Positions 22,965 to 31,037 of a stretch of 40,934 nt of DNA are shown in pieces. Under the pieces are notes generated by a model. It ran no database searches. It was not told the DNA's origin and saw nothing but the letters and a program-made list of their open reading frames with translations. A program made the position numbers and the translations under genes. Each line of letters opens with the position of its first letter. Position 1 is the stretch's first letter. The DNA is from DASUPK01 sp036276255 (GTDB lineage: Bacteria; Actinomycetota; Thermoleophilia; Solirubrobacterales; 70-9): contig DASUPK010000081.1 of NCBI GenBank assembly GCA_036276255.1, positions 1 to 40,934 on the forward strand. The letters run 5' to 3'.

Positions 22965-24097
22965 TTGCGCACGTCGTCCGCGTTCTCGAGCACCCAGTCG
23001 ATGCAGGCTGTCAGGGCCTCCACGTCGCCCGGGTCGACTGCCGGGAACATGCCGACCCGGAGTTGGTTGCGGCCCAGCTTCCGGTAGGGCTCCACGTCGA
23101 CGATGCCGTTGGCGCGCAGGGTGCTCGCCAGCGCGGCCGCGTCTATGTCGTCAGCGAAGTCGATCGTCCCGACCACGAGCGACCGTTTCGCCGGGTCGGC
23201 CACGAACGGGGAGGCGGCGTCCGACGCCTCGGCCCAGCCATAGAGACGGTCGGACGAGGCGCGGCTCCGCGAGACGCCGAACTCGAGTCCGCCGCCCTCG
23301 AGCAGCCACTCGATCTGATCGGCGAGCAGAAACAGGGTCGCCACCGCGGGGGTGTTGTAGGTCTGGTCCTTGCGGGAGTTCTCGAGCGCGGTTGCGAGCG
23401 AGAGAAAGGCGGGCTGCCAGCGCCCCTCCGCTCCGTCGAGTTCCTCGATACGTGAGATCGCGGCAGGGCTCAGGATCGCGAGCCAGAGCCCGCCGTCCGA
23501 GGCGAAGGCCTTCTGCGGGGCGAAGTAGTACGCGTCGGTCTCGGCGATCTCCACAGGCAGTCCGCCGGCACCTGAGGTCGCGTCGATCAGGACGAGGCTG
23601 TCGCCTGCGTCCCCCGGGCGCTCCACCGCGACCATGACCCCGGTCGAGGTCTCGTTCTGCGCCCAGGCGATCGCGTCAGCGCCGGGATCGGCAACCGGGG
23701 CCGGGGCGTCGCCCGGGTCGGCCTCGACGACGATCGGATCGGCCAGGAAGGGCGCGGCGGCCGTCGCCTTGGCGAACTTGGACGAGAACTCGCCGTAGGT
23801 CAGGTGCAGGGCGCGCTCGCGAATCAGGCAGGTGGCCGCGGCGTCCCAGAAGGCCGTCGTCCCGCCGTTGCCCAGGGCGACCTCGTAGCCGTCGGGCAGG
23901 GCGAAGAGCTCGCCGAGCCCGGTGCGGATCAGGGCGACGAGGTCCTTCACCGGCTTCTGCCGATGGGAGGTGCCCATCACATCATTCAGGCCGGCCAATT
24001 TGTCCAGCGCCTCCGGCCTGACCTTCGAGGGCCCACAGCCGAAGCGGCCGTCGGCGGGCCTGATGGATGCGGGGATCTCAACGATTGTCGGTGTCAT
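22961..24097 (-). CDS. serC: Phosphoserine aminotransferase
   Basis: PLP enzyme that transaminates 3-phosphohydroxypyruvate to phosphoserine. The 378-residue protein is of the actinobacterial type: RFGCGPSKVRPEAL (18-30), GTSHRQKPVKDLV (42-54), GNGGTTAFWDA (76-86) and the cofactor lysine Lys196 in YYFAPQKAFASDGG. It is the first gene of serC-serA. TACCCT lies about 13 bases before the ATG and could be its -10 box. Phosphoserine phosphatase is not in the window. Confidence 0.95.
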   Translation of the reverse strand: MTPTIVEIPASIRPADGRFGCGPSKVRPEALDKLAGLNDVMGTSHRQKPVKDLVALIRTGLGELFALPDGYEVALGNGGTTAFWDAAATCLIRERALHLTYGEFSSKFAKATAAAPFLADPIVVEADPGDAPAPVADPGADAIAWAQNETSTGVMVAVERPGDAGDSLVLIDATSGAGGLPVEIAETDAYYFAPQKAFASDGGLWLAILSPAAISRIEELDGAEGRWQPAFLSLATALENSRKDQTYNTPAVATLFLLADQIEWLLEGGGLEFGVSRSRASSDRLYGWAEASDAASPFVADPAKRSLVVGTIDFADDIDAAALASTLRANGIVDVEPYRKLGRNQLRVGMFPAVDPGDVEALTACIDWVLENADDVRK

Positions 24098-24228
24098 CGG
24101 CGGACCGCGCAGGGTAGTGGTCGGGACTGCTGGACTGCCCTCCGTTTGCGTCGGATAGGGTGGCCGCGTCCGAAGGGGCCGGCTCAGCCGGGGGCGCTAG
24201 ATCCCCACGACCTCGACCTGGAGAAGAT

Positions 24229-24855
24229 ATGTACCCAATCAGCTACGACGCCGACCCTGTCCTGGAGGGCAGGAACCGGCTGACTACTTTCTTCCGCTAC
24301 ATCGTCGCGATCCCGTGGTTGATCGTCGCGAGCATCTACGGCTTCGTCGCCGAGATCGCCGCGGTCATCGCCTGGTTCGCGATCGTGTTCACCGGCAAGT
24401 ACCCGGAGGGGCTCTACAACTTCAACGCCGGGTACCTGCGGATGGTCACCAGGGTGAATGGCTTCGAGTACCTGCTCACCGACGAGTGGCCCCCGTTCGG
24501 CGGCGACGAGGCGGGCGACTACCCGATCCGGGTCGGCGTCGCTCCCCCGCTCGACGAGTACAACCGCATGAAGACGCTGTTCAGGATCATCCTGCTGATT
24601 CCCGTCTACCTGCTCGCGCTCATTCAGGCGATCATCCTGGGCGTCTGCACGCTGATCGCCTGGTTCGCGATCCTGTTCACCGGCAAGCTGCCGGAGGGCC
24701 TGTTCAACCCGATGCGCTCAGCGTCCGCCTACCTGACAAGGGCGGGCTCGTACTTCCTGCTGATGACCGAGGACTTCCCGCCGTTCTCCTACGAGGAGGG
24801 TGGCGCGGCACCCGCCGGCGAGATCAGCAGCGAGGCCGCAACCCGCAAGAGCTAG
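24229..24855 (+). CDS. DUF4389 membrane protein with internal duplication
   Basis: A 208-residue membrane protein made of two similar halves (about 12-87 and 110-182). Each has a hydrophobic pair of helices ending in IAWFAI(V/L)FTGK(Y/L)PEGL, followed by a polar stretch ending in FPPF or WPPF; this is the DUF4389 pattern. The function of the family is unknown. The ATG at 24229 is preferred over an upstream GTG at 24160 because GGAGAAG lies just before it. It is divergent from serC and followed, after 170 bases without other features, by a second small membrane protein gene. Confidence 0.88.
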   Translation: MYPISYDADPVLEGRNRLTTFFRYIVAIPWLIVASIYGFVAEIAAVIAWFAIVFTGKYPEGLYNFNAGYLRMVTRVNGFEYLLTDEWPPFGGDEAGDYPIRVGVAPPLDEYNRMKTLFRIILLIPVYLLALIQAIILGVCTLIAWFAILFTGKLPEGLFNPMRSASAYLTRAGSYFLLMTEDFPPFSYEEGGAAPAGEISSEAATRKS

Positions 24856-25025
24856 TGATGTGGTGACCCGGGCTGCGGCGCCGAGTCGGCCGCGACGCAC
24901 AGGTTCCCGAGGGCGAGACGAACCCGCGCGGGCCTGGGTTCTAGTCAGACGCCGCCCCGTCATCTAGCGTGTGCTTGGAATCGGGCGCCACCCCTGACGC
25001 CCGGTCGCAAAAGAGGGAGAAGAGA

Positions 25026-25403
25026 ATGACGTTTGGCGAAGCGGTCAAATCCGGCTTCGATCACTACACCAAGTTCGACGGCAGAGCCGCGAGGCCCGCC
25101 TACTGGTGGTGGTTCCTGTTCGCGATCCTGGTCGCGATCGCCGCCAACATCATCGACAACATCATCGGCAGCTCCGGTGTGGTGAGCGGCCTCGCGGCGC
25201 TGGCGCTCCTGCTGCCTGGGCTCTCGGTGTCGATTCGACGGCTCCACGACACCGACCACAGCGGCTGGTGGCTGCTGATCGGCCTGATCCCGATCGTCGG
25301 CTTCATCGTGCTGCTGGTCTTCTATCTGCGCCAGAGCGATCCGGGTGGGAACAGGTACGGGCCGCCTCCGGTGGCGGGAGTCCCCCCACCCAGCACCGTC
25401 TGA
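25026..25403 (+). CDS. DUF805 family small membrane protein
   Basis: A 125-residue inner-membrane protein of the DUF805 (YhaH-like) family. It begins with the characteristic short soluble part MTFGEAVKSGFDHYTKFDGRA-type sequence, then RPAYWWWFLFA, two to three membrane segments, and the motif SVSIRRLHDTDHSGWW (about 72-87), ending in a Pro-rich tail. The biochemical role of the family is unknown. The ATG at 25026 has a good Shine-Dalgarno (GAGGGAGAAGAG). The spacer before it (24856-25025) contains TAGCGT near 24964-24970 as a possible -10 box. Confidence 0.88.
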   Translation: MTFGEAVKSGFDHYTKFDGRAARPAYWWWFLFAILVAIAANIIDNIIGSSGVVSGLAALALLLPGLSVSIRRLHDTDHSGWWLLIGLIPIVGFIVLLVFYLRQSDPGGNRYGPPPVAGVPPPSTV

Positions 25404-25419
25404 CCAGCCCCTAATAAAA

Positions 25420-25603
25420 GAGCCGCTGAGGTGCAAGGGGTCGGGACGTCTTTGCTGACCTGGAAGTGGCCGGCGGCGTTTCCGCCCGGCAGGAAGGTGC
25501 CGGCGACCTGGAAGCCGGGCGCGCCGCTCAGGTCGTCCGGGAACTGGTCGTTGCGATCGGAAGCGGTGGCACATAGGCGTCGCTGGGAAAGCTGAAAATG
25601 CAC
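25420..25603 (-). pseudogene. Possible remnant of a secreted protein gene
   Basis: The 224-base gap between the DUF805 gene and ilvC holds, on the minus strand, a reading frame (ATG at 25603) with protein-like composition: FPDDLSGAPGFQVAGTF, then LPGGNAAGHFQVSKDVPTPC. It resembles the C-terminal beta-strand region of secreted Solirubrobacterales proteins (strand, GTF, strand, C-terminal Cys segment), but it has no signal peptide, no Shine-Dalgarno, and the open frame runs on into antisense of DUF805 (stop at 25322). I read it as the 3' end of a decayed gene. It may also be a chance frame. Confidence 0.3.
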
Positions 25604-25627
25604 GAATCACCGGGAACGCTGCTCCGG

Positions 25628-26629
25628 TCAGTCCTCGATCCAGGGCATCATCGAGCGGAGGCTCTTGCCGACCTGCTCCACCTGGGAGCCGGCGGCCTCC
25701 TTTCGCATGCGCTGGAAGTTCTCCTGGCCGGCCTCGTTCTCGGCGATCCACTCCTTGGCGAACTCGCCCGACTGGATATCGGCGAGGATCTTTCTCATCG
25801 CCGCTCGTGTCTCGTCGGTGATCACCATGGGACCGCGGGTCATGTCGCCGTACTCGGCCGTGTTCGAGATCGAGTGGCGCATCCCCTGGATGCCGTGCTC
25901 ATACATGAGGTCGACGATCAGCTTGAGCTCGTGTAGGCACTCGAAGTAGGCGAGGCGCGGGTCATATCCGGCCTCGACCAGGGTCTCGAAGCCGGCTTGG
26001 ACGAGCTCTGTGGCGCCGCCGCAGAGGACCGCCTGCTCGCCGAAGAGATCGGTCTCGGCCTCGTCCTTGAAGGTCGTCTCGATGATCCCGGCGCGGCCGC
26101 CGCCGATTCCGCTGGCATAGGCCAGCACCTGCTCGCGGGCAGTGCCGGTCGCATCCTGGTGCACGGCCATCAGGCAGGGCACACCAGCGCCATCGACGAA
26201 CTCGCGCCGGACCAGGTGGCCGGGGCCCTTGGGGGCGACCATGCCGACGTCGACGCCGGGCGGGGGCTCGATCTGCCCGAAGCGGATCGCGAAGCCGTGG
26301 GCGAACATCAGCAGGTTCCCGTCGGCGATCCCGTCGGAGATCTCCTCGCGCCAGATTTGGGCCTGCTTCTCGTCCGGGAGCAGGATCATCACGATGTCGC
26401 CGGCGCTGGCTGCGTCCGCGACGTCCATGACGTCGAGGCCCTCGCCCTCCGCTTCGGCGCGGCTCGAGGAGTCCGGGCGGAGCCCGACGACGACCTTGAC
26501 GCCGGAGTCCTTCAGGTTGAGCGCATGTGCATGGCCCTGAGAGCCGTAGCCCAGAATCGCGACCGTCTTGCCGTCGAGGACGGAGAGATCGGCGTCCTTG
26601 TCGTAGAGAACCTCGTCGGCGGCTGCCAT
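25628..26629 (-). CDS. ilvC: Ketol-acid reductoisomerase
   Basis: Second common step of valine and isoleucine synthesis: Mg- and NADPH-dependent rearrangement and reduction of acetohydroxy acids. The 333-residue product is the short class I form with the nucleotide motif GYGSQGHAHA (27-36), APKGPGHLVRREF and the metal-binding DLFGEQAVLCGG and CLHELKLIVDLMYEHG segments. The ATG at 26629 is chosen because the N-terminus MAAADEVLYDKDADLS matches family starts; the open frame upstream is menE antiframe. It starts 13 bases after the menE stop. TAGCAT (26645-26640), overlapping that stop, might supply a separate promoter. ilvBN are 8 kb away. Confidence 0.96.
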   Translation of the reverse strand: MAAADEVLYDKDADLSVLDGKTVAILGYGSQGHAHALNLKDSGVKVVVGLRPDSSSRAEAEGEGLDVMDVADAASAGDIVMILLPDEKQAQIWREEISDGIADGNLLMFAHGFAIRFGQIEPPPGVDVGMVAPKGPGHLVRREFVDGAGVPCLMAVHQDATGTAREQVLAYASGIGGGRAGIIETTFKDEAETDLFGEQAVLCGGATELVQAGFETLVEAGYDPRLAYFECLHELKLIVDLMYEHGIQGMRHSISNTAEYGDMTRGPMVITDETRAAMRKILADIQSGEFAKEWIAENEAGQENFQRMRKEAAGSQVEQVGKSLRSMMPWIED

Positions 26630-26642
26630 GCGGCGGCGGATG

Positions 26643-27983
26643 CTAGCGGCCGGCGGGCTCCGGCAACTGCCCGCGCAGGAGCTTGCCGGACGCGGTCCGC
26701 GGCAGGCTCGAAACGAAGTCGACCTGCTTGGGGACCTTGTACCGCGCCAGGGAAGACGCGCAGTGGTCCCGCAGTTGGTCCTCTCCCGCCTCCGCTCCAT
26801 CGGCCACGACGACCAGGGCGCAGACCGCCTCCTGCCATTCGGGGTCGGGCCGACCGAGAACCGCCGCGTCCGCGACCGCCGGGTGCGAGAGCAGCACGGC
26901 CTCGACCTCCGCGGGCATCACGTTCTCCCCTCCGGTGACGATCACCTCGCTGCGGCGACCGGTGACGTAGAGAAACCCCTCGTCGTCGATGCGTCCCAGG
27001 TCTCCGGTGTGGAGCCAGCCGTCCGGGTCGATGACGCCCCTGGAGAGGGTCGGCCCCTGCACGAGGATCTCGCCGTCCTCGATCCGGACGTGTGAGGTCA
27101 GAAGTGGGCGTCCCGCGGACCCCACCTTGCGTTCGGCGTCCGCCGGGGCGAGGGTCGTCACCTGCGAGCAGGTTTCGGTCATCCCGTAGGTCTGGACGAC
27201 GGTCGCGCCTTGGCCCAGAGCCTCACGGAGAGCCTCCTCGGGAACCGGTCCGCCCCCGATCAGGATCGCCCGCGGAGCCGAGAGGTCGGCGCCGGCCTCG
27301 AGCAGCCTGACCAGCTGAGTGGGGACGAGCGAGAGCACGCTGATGTCGCCGCTGACCAGGGTGCTGGCCACCTTCTCCGTGTCGAAGCCGTCCATCAGCA
27401 CCGCCGTCGTCCCGTAGATCACGGACCGCAGGATGATCGAGAGCCCCGCGACGTGGCTGAGTGGCAGACAACAGAGCCAGCGATCCTCCGGCTCGACCCC
27501 GATGTTGAACGCGGAGCCGACGGCGCTGAAGAGGAAGTTCCCGTACGTCAGGTCGACCGGGCGGGGCGTCCCGGAGGTGCCGCTGGTCAGGATCCGGCAC
27601 TGCAGGTCGTCCATGTCGTGCTCGCCGAGCAGGGGCAGGTCGGCCTCTGTCTGGGTGAGCTCGGCGGCGTCGTTGAGGTCGACCGCCGGGCGCTGCTCCG
27701 CCAGGACGGCGGCCCGCTCGGCATCGGTCAGCTGCGGGCTGAGCGGCAGCGCCACCGCCCCCAGCTTCATCAGGGCATGGAGCAGCACCACCTCCTCTCG
27801 GCGCGGGTGCATAGTCAGGGCTGCCAGGCCTTCCCGTCTCACCCCGAACGCGGCAAGCCGCCGGGCGACCCAGGTCGCCTCGGCCTCGAGCTCGGCGTAG
27901 GTCACGCTGGATGCCTCCGTGACCAGCGCGCCTCGCTCGGGACAGCTCTGAGCCCGCTGCGCGAGCCAGTTGTCGAGCTTCAC
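26643..27983 (-). CDS. menE: 2-succinylbenzoate--CoA ligase
   Basis: Activates o-succinylbenzoate to its CoA thioester for menaquinone synthesis; adenylate-forming (ANL) family. The 446-residue protein has the phosphate-binding motif LTSGTSGTPRPVDLTYGNF (132-150), QTYGMTE, the hinge region TGDLGRIDDEGFLYVTGR, and the C-terminal catalytic Lys region PRTASGKLLRGQLP. The assignment to MenE rather than another acyl-CoA ligase rests on length and the adjacent menB-A-C-D genes. The start is GTG at 27983 with TAGGCT (27996-27991) 7 bases before it, a leaderless arrangement. It is divergent from menB and followed closely by ilvC. Confidence 0.9.
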   Translation of the reverse strand: MKLDNWLAQRAQSCPERGALVTEASSVTYAELEAEATWVARRLAAFGVRREGLAALTMHPRREEVVLLHALMKLGAVALPLSPQLTDAERAAVLAEQRPAVDLNDAAELTQTEADLPLLGEHDMDDLQCRILTSGTSGTPRPVDLTYGNFLFSAVGSAFNIGVEPEDRWLCCLPLSHVAGLSIILRSVIYGTTAVLMDGFDTEKVASTLVSGDISVLSLVPTQLVRLLEAGADLSAPRAILIGGGPVPEEALREALGQGATVVQTYGMTETCSQVTTLAPADAERKVGSAGRPLLTSHVRIEDGEILVQGPTLSRGVIDPDGWLHTGDLGRIDDEGFLYVTGRRSEVIVTGGENVMPAEVEAVLLSHPAVADAAVLGRPDPEWQEAVCALVVVADGAEAGEDQLRDHCASSLARYKVPKQVDFVSSLPRTASGKLLRGQLPEPAGR

Positions 27984-27990
27984 GTCCGAC

Positions 27991-28020
27991 AGCCTAAGAA
28001 ATTGTGGCCCCGGCTATCGT
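27991..28020. promoter_or_regulatory. Divergent menE / menB promoters
   Basis: Minus strand: TAGGCT (27996-27991), 7 bases before the menE GTG. Plus strand: TATCGT (28015-28020), 7 bases before a menB GTG at 28028. Both imply leaderless mRNAs. The two -10 boxes are only 18 bases apart, so the promoters overlap and may compete. No clear -35 boxes were seen. Confidence 0.5.
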
Positions 28021-28027
28021 TGCCGCC

Positions 28028-28906
28028 GTGCCGAGACGCCACACGGACGCCCCGCCCGAGGAACAGCTCTACGCCCCGATCGAGTGGACCTCCGAGGGCG
28101 ACTACGAGGACATCCTCTACGAGCGCGCCGACGCGATCGCGAAGATCTCGATCAACCGGCCGGAGGTTCACAACGCCTTCCGCCCACCAACGCTCGCCGA
28201 GCTCCGCGACGCCTTCACCAGAGCCCGCGACGACATCGGGGTCGCGGCGATCATCTTCACCGGCGCCGGCGACGAGGCCTTCTGCTCGGGCGGCGATCAG
28301 AGGATTCGCGGCGACGACGGCTACATCGGCGACGATGAGGTCGCCCAGCAGGGAGTCGGCCGGCTCGACGTCGGCGACCTCCACGTCCAGATCCGCCGGC
28401 TGCCGAAGCCGGTGGTGGCGATGGTCGCCGGCTACGCCGTCGGCGGCGGCCACATCCTCCACCTCGTCTGCGACCTGACGATCGCTGGCGACAACGCCGT
28501 CTTCGGGCAGACGGGTCCGCGCGTCGGGAGCTTCGACGGCGGCTTCGGTGCCTCCCTTCTCGAGCGGAACGTCGGCGTCAAGAAGGCGAAGGAGATCTGG
28601 TTCCTCTCTCGCCTCTACGACGCGCAGGAGGCGCTCGAGATGGGGCTGGTCAACGCAGTGTTCCCTCTCGCCGATCTGGAGAGCGAGACGGTGGCCTGGT
28701 GCCGCGAGATGGCGGCCCTCTCCCCCCTCTCCCTGCGTCTGCTGAAGTCGAGCTTCAACGCCACCGAGGACGGCCTCACCGGCATCCAGCAGCTCTCCCA
28801 CGACGCCACGCTGCTCTTCTACATGACGGAGGAGGGCCAGGAGGGACGCAACGCCTATCAGCAGGGACGGAGCCCGGACTTCTCCAAGTACCCGAAGAGG
28901 CCCTGA
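28028..28906 (+). CDS. menB: 1,4-dihydroxy-2-naphthoyl-CoA synthase
   Basis: Crotonase-fold enzyme that closes the second naphthoquinone ring from succinylbenzoyl-CoA. The ~292-residue product shows the MenB hallmarks SINRPEVHNAFRP, FCSGGDQRIRGDDGY, AVGGGHILHLVCDLTIA, FGQTGPRVGSFDGGFG and the C-terminal YMTEEGQEGRNAYQQGR. The GTG at 28028 is preferred to one at 28004 because it lies 7 bases after a -10 box. It is the first gene of menB-A; menA follows the stop codon by one base. Confidence 0.95.
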   Translation: MPRRHTDAPPEEQLYAPIEWTSEGDYEDILYERADAIAKISINRPEVHNAFRPPTLAELRDAFTRARDDIGVAAIIFTGAGDEAFCSGGDQRIRGDDGYIGDDEVAQQGVGRLDVGDLHVQIRRLPKPVVAMVAGYAVGGGHILHLVCDLTIAGDNAVFGQTGPRVGSFDGGFGASLLERNVGVKKAKEIWFLSRLYDAQEALEMGLVNAVFPLADLESETVAWCREMAALSPLSLRLLKSSFNATEDGLTGIQQLSHDATLLFYMTEEGQEGRNAYQQGRSPDFSKYPKRP

Positions 28907-28907
28907 C

Positions 28908-29789
28908 TTGAGGATCTGGCTGATGGCGGCGCGTCCGCGGACGCTGCCCGCGGCGATCGCGCCCGTACTGGTCGGGACGGCCGCCGCGATCGAGCACCAT
29001 GGCGACCTGCGGCGGGTGGGCGCCTTCATCGCGGCTCTGATCGGCTCGATCTTCATCCAGATCGGGACCAACCTCGCCAACGACTACTCCGACGCAAAGC
29101 GGGGAGCCGACACCGTCGACCGGCTCGGCCCGGTCCGCGTCACCTCCGCCGGCCTGGTGGCGCCGCGGAGCGTCCTGACCGCGACCTGGCTGGCCTTCGG
29201 CGTCGCGATCGTGGCCGGCATCTATCTCGCCACGGTCGCCGGCTGGGTCATCATCGCCGTGGGCCTCGCCTCGATCGCCGCGGGCGTTCTCTACACCGGC
29301 GGCCCGCGGCCATACGGGTACGCCGGCCTCGGCGAATTCTTCGTCTTTCTCTTCTTCGGCCTGGTGGCCGTGAACGGCTCCTACTACGTCCAGCTCGAGC
29401 GGCTCGATTGGCTTCCCTTCGGGCTCTCGGTCGCGGTCGGGTTCCTCGCGACGGCGATCCTGGTCGTCAACAACGTCCGCGACATCGACACCGACCGCCG
29501 CGCCGGGAAGAACACGCTCGCGGTGCGGCTCGGGCGGCAGGGAGCCCGGAGCCTCTACGTGGGGCTGATCGTGGCCGCCTACGCGTGTCTGCTTGGAACC
29601 GTGACCAGTCAGGGTGGCCCCTGGTGGGCGCTGCTCGGCTTCTTGTCTGTTCCGATGGCGATCAAGCCTGTCCGGGCGGTGCTTCACCACACGGACGGGC
29701 CGGCGCTGAACGGGGCGCTGGCCGGGACGGGCGCCCTGCTGGGCGTCTTCAGCCTGACGGTCTCCGCCGGGCTCCTGATCGCCGCATAG
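28908..29789 (+). CDS. menA: 1,4-dihydroxy-2-naphthoate polyprenyltransferase
   Basis: UbiA-superfamily membrane prenyltransferase that attaches the isoprenoid chain to DHNA, giving demethylmenaquinone. The 293-residue protein has eight to nine hydrophobic segments and the two Asp-rich motifs: NDYSD (58-62) and DIDTDRRAGKNTLAVRLG in the second half. The start is TTG at 28908, with GAAGAGG in the preceding menB end; ATG at 28923 is an alternative. It is cotranscribed with menB. Confidence 0.94.
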   Translation: MRIWLMAARPRTLPAAIAPVLVGTAAAIEHHGDLRRVGAFIAALIGSIFIQIGTNLANDYSDAKRGADTVDRLGPVRVTSAGLVAPRSVLTATWLAFGVAIVAGIYLATVAGWVIIAVGLASIAAGVLYTGGPRPYGYAGLGEFFVFLFFGLVAVNGSYYVQLERLDWLPFGLSVAVGFLATAILVVNNVRDIDTDRRAGKNTLAVRLGRQGARSLYVGLIVAAYACLLGTVTSQGGPWWALLGFLSVPMAIKPVRAVLHHTDGPALNGALAGTGALLGVFSLTVSAGLLIAA

Positions 29790-29876
29790 CGGCACACCAG
29801 GCCGCTCTCTCTCGGAGCGTAGGCCGAAGGCCGAAGCGTACTTGTGACGGGCGGCCGCTCGGTGACGCGATCTGAT

Positions 29877-29896
29877 GGCGAAGCCGGGCATACGAT
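29877..29896 (+). promoter_or_regulatory. menC promoter
   Basis: GGCGAAGCCGGG (29877-29888), two bases, then TACGAT (29891-29896) as -10 box, and 6 bases to the GTG start of menC at 29903. The GAAGCCGGG block is shared with two other promoters of the window (20258-20266 and 21342-21350, minus strand). No standard -35 box was found at the right distance. Confidence 0.5.
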
Positions 29897-29902
29897 CGTT
29901 CC

Positions 29903-30985
29903 GTGCAATTGGAGGAGCTGGAGGTCATCCCCTACTCCCTACCGTTTCGCGAGCCCTACGTGACGGCGCGCGGGGAGCTGACCGAGCGCAAGCTGATCTT
30001 GGTGCGGATTCGCGGCGAGGGGCTCGAGGGCCTGGGCGAGACCGCGGCGCTCTCGCTTCGGGGCGGCGCCAGAATCGAGTCGATCGCCGCGGAGATCCGG
30101 GACCGCTGCTGGCCCGCGCTGCTTGACGGACGCGTCGACCCGGCGAGGATCTGGTCGGCAATCGCCCGCTGCCGCAATCGTGGGGCCTCGGCGGAAGCCC
30201 TTGCGGCCGTCGATATCGCAATCCACGATCTGATCGGGCGCGCCACCGGGCAGCCGGTCTGGCGCCTGCTGGGCGCCTCCAAGGCCGTGCCGGTCATCTG
30301 CAACGCGACGCTGCCCGCGGCGAACCCCGCCGCGACGAGGAAGCTGGCGGAGGACTGGCGGGCGCAGGGCTTCCGGACCTTCAAGCTGAAGGTTGGGCTG
30401 GCGGGCGACGTCACGCAGGTGGCGACGGTCCGCCAGACGCTCGGCGAGAGCGCGATCATCCGGGTTGACGCGAACGGCGCCTGGAGCGTCGACGACGCGG
30501 CGGATCGGCTGGCGGCCCTCGCGCAGCACGGCATCGAGCTGGCCGAGCAGCCCGTCGGCACCTTCGAGCAGATGGTCGAGCTGCGCCGGCGTGTGAACGT
30601 GAAGATTGCGGCGGACGAGAGCCTGGTTTCGGCGTTCGACGCGCGCCGTGCCCGCGAGCTCGGCGCCTGTCAGGTCGCCGCCGTCAAGGTCGCGAAGGTC
30701 GGAGGCCTCGGCGCGGCGCTCGAGATCGCCGAGGTGATGCCCTCGTATCTCTCCAGCGCGCTCGAGGGACCGGTCGGCATCGCGGCGGGGGCCCACGCCG
30801 TCCAGGCTCTGCGGGCGAGCGGCGGAGATGCCGGCGTGGCGCACGGACTGGCCACCGAGCGGCTCTACTCTCTGTCGATCGGACACGGCGTCGCGGCCGA
30901 GCGGGACGAGCTGATCGTCGGCGAGGGGCCCGGCCTGGGCGTCGAGATCGACGAAGAGGCCCTTGCGGCGCGGCGCCTCGACTGA
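29903..30985 (+). CDS. menC: o-Succinylbenzoate synthase
   Basis: Enolase-superfamily dehydratase that makes o-succinylbenzoate from SHCHC. The 360-residue product has the catalytic KxK pair Lys161/Lys163 (TFKLKVG), metal ligands Asp189 (VDANGAW), Glu215 (LAEQP) and Asp238 (AADES), and the second catalytic lysine around 262-265 (VKVAKVGG). Members of this fold also racemise N-acylamino acids or epimerise dipeptides; the men context favours MenC. The start is GTG at 29903, directly at the predicted transcription start (leaderless). A 113-base gap with its own promoter separates it from menA. Confidence 0.88.
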   Translation: MQLEELEVIPYSLPFREPYVTARGELTERKLILVRIRGEGLEGLGETAALSLRGGARIESIAAEIRDRCWPALLDGRVDPARIWSAIARCRNRGASAEALAAVDIAIHDLIGRATGQPVWRLLGASKAVPVICNATLPAANPAATRKLAEDWRAQGFRTFKLKVGLAGDVTQVATVRQTLGESAIIRVDANGAWSVDDAADRLAALAQHGIELAEQPVGTFEQMVELRRRVNVKIAADESLVSAFDARRARELGACQVAAVKVAKVGGLGAALEIAEVMPSYLSSALEGPVGIAAGAHAVQALRASGGDAGVAHGLATERLYSLSIGHGVAAERDELIVGEGPGLGVEIDEEALAARRLD

Positions 30986-31037
30986 AATGCGAGGGTGCTC
31001 GCAGGCGTAGCCGAGAGCAACCCGTTTAATGGTGACT

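Noticed and set aside
24960..25751. 263-codon minus-strand open frame spanning DUF805 and the ilvC end
   Set aside because: Composition is Arg/Pro/Gly-rich shadow, antisense to a clear DUF805 gene and in another frame of ilvC.
28908..29080. A second start for menA at the ATG 28923
   Set aside because: Not excluded, but TTG at 28908 has better spacing from purines in the menB end and keeps the basic N-terminus; kept as alternative only.
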